The notes beneath the pieces were generated by a model. That model was not told where the DNA came from. It worked only from the letters and a program-made list of their open reading frames with translations, and searched no databases. DNA of 8,479 nucleotides. Origin: Succinivibrionaceae bacterium. GTDB lineage: Bacteria; Pseudomonadota; Gammaproteobacteria; Enterobacterales; Succinivibrionaceae. The DNA is taken from positions 1 through 8,479 of the forward strand of contig DMTG01000121.1 in NCBI GenBank assembly GCA_003477345.1, given 5' to 3'. The translations under genes and the position numbers were made by a program. Shown in pieces: positions 6,518 to 8,479 of this stretch. Positions within the stretch are counted from its first letter, which is position 1. Every line of letters starts with the position of its first letter.

Positions 6518-6609
6518 GGTAGCGTCCTCTGGCTTGCGCATGGTTCTGTGTTTATAAGGGAGAACAGAAAAGATACTGTTCACCCTATATTGTATATTCT
6601 AGCGGAGCT

Positions 6610-7395
6610 TTATTGTTTGTCTGAATTTTCAAATTCCAGGATTCCTTTCTTTTTTTGAATCTCCAGATAGATTTTGGTTCCTGCACAGACGGCAGCAGGA
6701 GGAACAATCAGATTGAGCAGCGGAATTGAAATGCAGACAGACACAATGCCTCCAAAGGAAAGATTGGTCAGCAGGTTGTAGCTTAGATCCTGCTTCATGA
6801 CGGCAAACGGTATTTTATGATTGTCGTAGGCGTAGTCACAGTACTGTATGCTGCCCATGAAGGCTGCAAGCAGGAACCATAGTACCGGAGATACGATATT
6901 GACTCCCGGGATCACGGATATTATCAGGCAGCCTAGCAGTCTTGGCAGAAAATACATCTGTTTGCGCATTTCTCTTGCAAGAATTCTAGGTACGTCCTTC
7001 ATGATTTCAGCAAAGCTCATATCATCAGAACTTTTTCCTGACAGGATTAGTTCTGCCTTGTCAGCAAGAAGTCCATAGAACGGGGAGGCAATGATGGTCG
7101 CAACTGTTGAAAAAATATAGAAGCCTGCGAAGACTATGGTCGTACCTAAGAGAAATATGACTATATAGGCAAGAAAAAGCAGAAATTCAGGAAACATGTC
7201 AAAAAGGTAGTAGACGGCGGCACTCATGTACGAGAAAAGCACATAGCCTGCGACGCTTAAAATAATTATATTTACAATTATCGGAATGATAATATAGGTG
7301 CGGCATTCTTTTGATATTGCTAGCAATAATCCCGCCTTTAAGCAATTTATCAGTTCTGGCAGGGTAATTTGTGGAGCAGGGGATGTTTTTATCAT
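6610..7395 (-). CDS. cysZ: CysZ sulfate transporter
   Basis: This 261-residue membrane protein (E. coli CysZ has 253) belongs to the CysZ family, which brings sulfate into the cytoplasm for assimilation to sulfide and cysteine. Hydrophobic segments lie at about 33-55, 69-104, 151-182 and 213-238. Family hallmarks are IMKDVPRI (131-138), the FLPRL...IPGVNIVSPVLWFL stretch (149-175), QYCDYAYDNHKIPF (184-197) and IPLLNL with PPAAVC (224-237). All of these match E. coli CysZ closely. The ATG at 7395 has a modest GAG-type Shine-Dalgarno about 8 nt upstream. The gene is first in a minus-strand operon with ptsI and crr and is divergent from zipA. Pairing with zipA is the E. coli arrangement; there cysK and ptsH separate cysZ from ptsI, and both are missing at this place here. 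A weak TACAAT (6589-6594) in the cysZ-ptsI gap could give ptsI an extra promoter. Confidence 0.95.
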   Translation of the reverse strand: MIKTSPAPQITLPELINCLKAGLLLAISKECRTYIIIPIIVNIIILSVAGYVLFSYMSAAVYYLFDMFPEFLLFLAYIVIFLLGTTIVFAGFYIFSTVATIIASPFYGLLADKAELILSGKSSDDMSFAEIMKDVPRILAREMRKQMYFLPRLLGCLIISVIPGVNIVSPVLWFLLAAFMGSIQYCDYAYDNHKIPFAVMKQDLSYNLLTNLSFGGIVSVCISIPLLNLIVPPAAVCAGTKIYLEIQKKKGILEFENSDKQ

Positions 7396-7429
7396 TTTTT
7401 GAACTCGTGCATCTGTTAAAATATGTCAG

Positions 7430-7458
7430 TTGTATCGAAGCAGCTTAATAAATATGAT
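7430..7458 (+). promoter_or_regulatory. Candidate sigma-70 promoter of zipA-ligA
   Basis: TTGTAT (7430-7435) and TATGAT (7453-7458) are separated by exactly 17 nt, the optimal -35/-10 spacing. Transcription would start near 7465, about 40 nt before the zipA ATG at 7507. Downstream lie a small hairpin, ACCAAA (7472-7477) with TTTGGT (7484-7489), and then the AGGAG Shine-Dalgarno (7493-7497). The cysZ promoter must lie in the same 111-nt region on the other strand, but I cannot pick it convincingly. Confidence 0.5.
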
Positions 7459-7462
7459 ACAA
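7430..7462. repeat. Inverted repeat in the cysZ/zipA divergent control region
   Basis: Perfect 7-bp arms, TTGTATC (7430-7436) and GATACAA (7456-7462), are separated by 19 nt. One arm coincides with the putative zipA -35 box and the other overlaps the end of its -10 box. It could be an operator for a dimeric regulator acting on both divergent promoters, or a chance consequence of AT-rich promoter sequence. Confidence 0.35.
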
Positions 7463-7506
7463 AAAAAATTAACCAAAGTTTATTTTGGTAACAGGAGTAA
7501 TATTTA

Positions 7507-8479
<973 letters not shown>

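Noticed and set aside
4841..6583. ptsI and crr as pseudogenes or frameshifted sequence
   Set aside because: Both frames are continuous, near family length, with good start contexts, direct coupling and a terminator. The substitutions are clean codon changes inside well-aligned motifs, not frame slips.
7472..7489. ACCAAA-N6-TTTGGT as a riboswitch or terminator before zipA
   Set aside because: A 6-bp AT-rich stem in a leader of about 40 nt is too small for a riboswitch and has no T-tract; it is mentioned only as a small leader hairpin.

Overview
The window looks like a chromosomal segment of a gammaproteobacterium with moderate-to-low GC. The gene set around the right end (cysZ, ptsI, crr, and divergent zipA-ligA) matches the classical enterobacterial ligA-zipA-cysZ-cysK-ptsH-ptsI-crr neighbourhood. 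ZipA and CysZ are essentially gammaproteobacterial proteins. The divergent sequences and the odd PTS suggest a lineage such as the Succinivibrionaceae (Aeromonadales), but that placement is an inference. I see no mobile element, CRISPR array, tRNA or rRNA.

Layout. 1-467 (+): 3' end of a PLP-dependent cysteine synthase/cystathionine beta-synthase family gene. It converges on 527-1849 (-), a periplasmic glucose-1-phosphatase-like histidine acid phosphatase (agp), across a shared hairpin terminator. 1850-2072 holds a 70-nt structured inverted repeat downstream of ssb. 2073-2630 (-) is ssb. 2631-2865 is the divergent promoter region between ssb and 2866-4242 (+), a MATE-family efflux protein. The MATE gene converges on the minus-strand operon cysZ-ptsI-crr (7395 down to 4298), which ends in a strong intrinsic terminator. 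7396-7506 is the divergent cysZ/zipA control region. 7507-8250 (+) is zipA, followed after 1 nt by the 5' end of ligA, which runs off the window. No gene-free stretch exceeds 300 bases.

The main discovery is in the PTS operon. The EIIA-Glc homologue lacks both catalytic histidines (Asn and Thr in place of H75 and H90, E. coli numbering). The Enzyme I homologue keeps the phosphorylatable His and several PEP-binding residues. It has lost the Asn-Asp pair (N454/D455) and the catalytic Cys (C502) of the PEP-binding domain, and a neighbouring segment is shortened. ptsH is absent from its usual place before ptsI. Both frames are nevertheless intact, abut without any gap and share a clean terminator. 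This suggests a retained, non-phosphorelay 'pseudo-PTS' (a regulatory or scaffold role, or an altered chemistry) rather than random decay. The residue changes were read directly from the codons; the functional interpretation is inference.

The remaining genes are housekeeping: sulfur assimilation (cysZ and the cysteine synthase-like gene), DNA replication and repair (ssb, ligA), division (zipA), periplasmic phosphate-ester hydrolysis (agp) and efflux (MATE).
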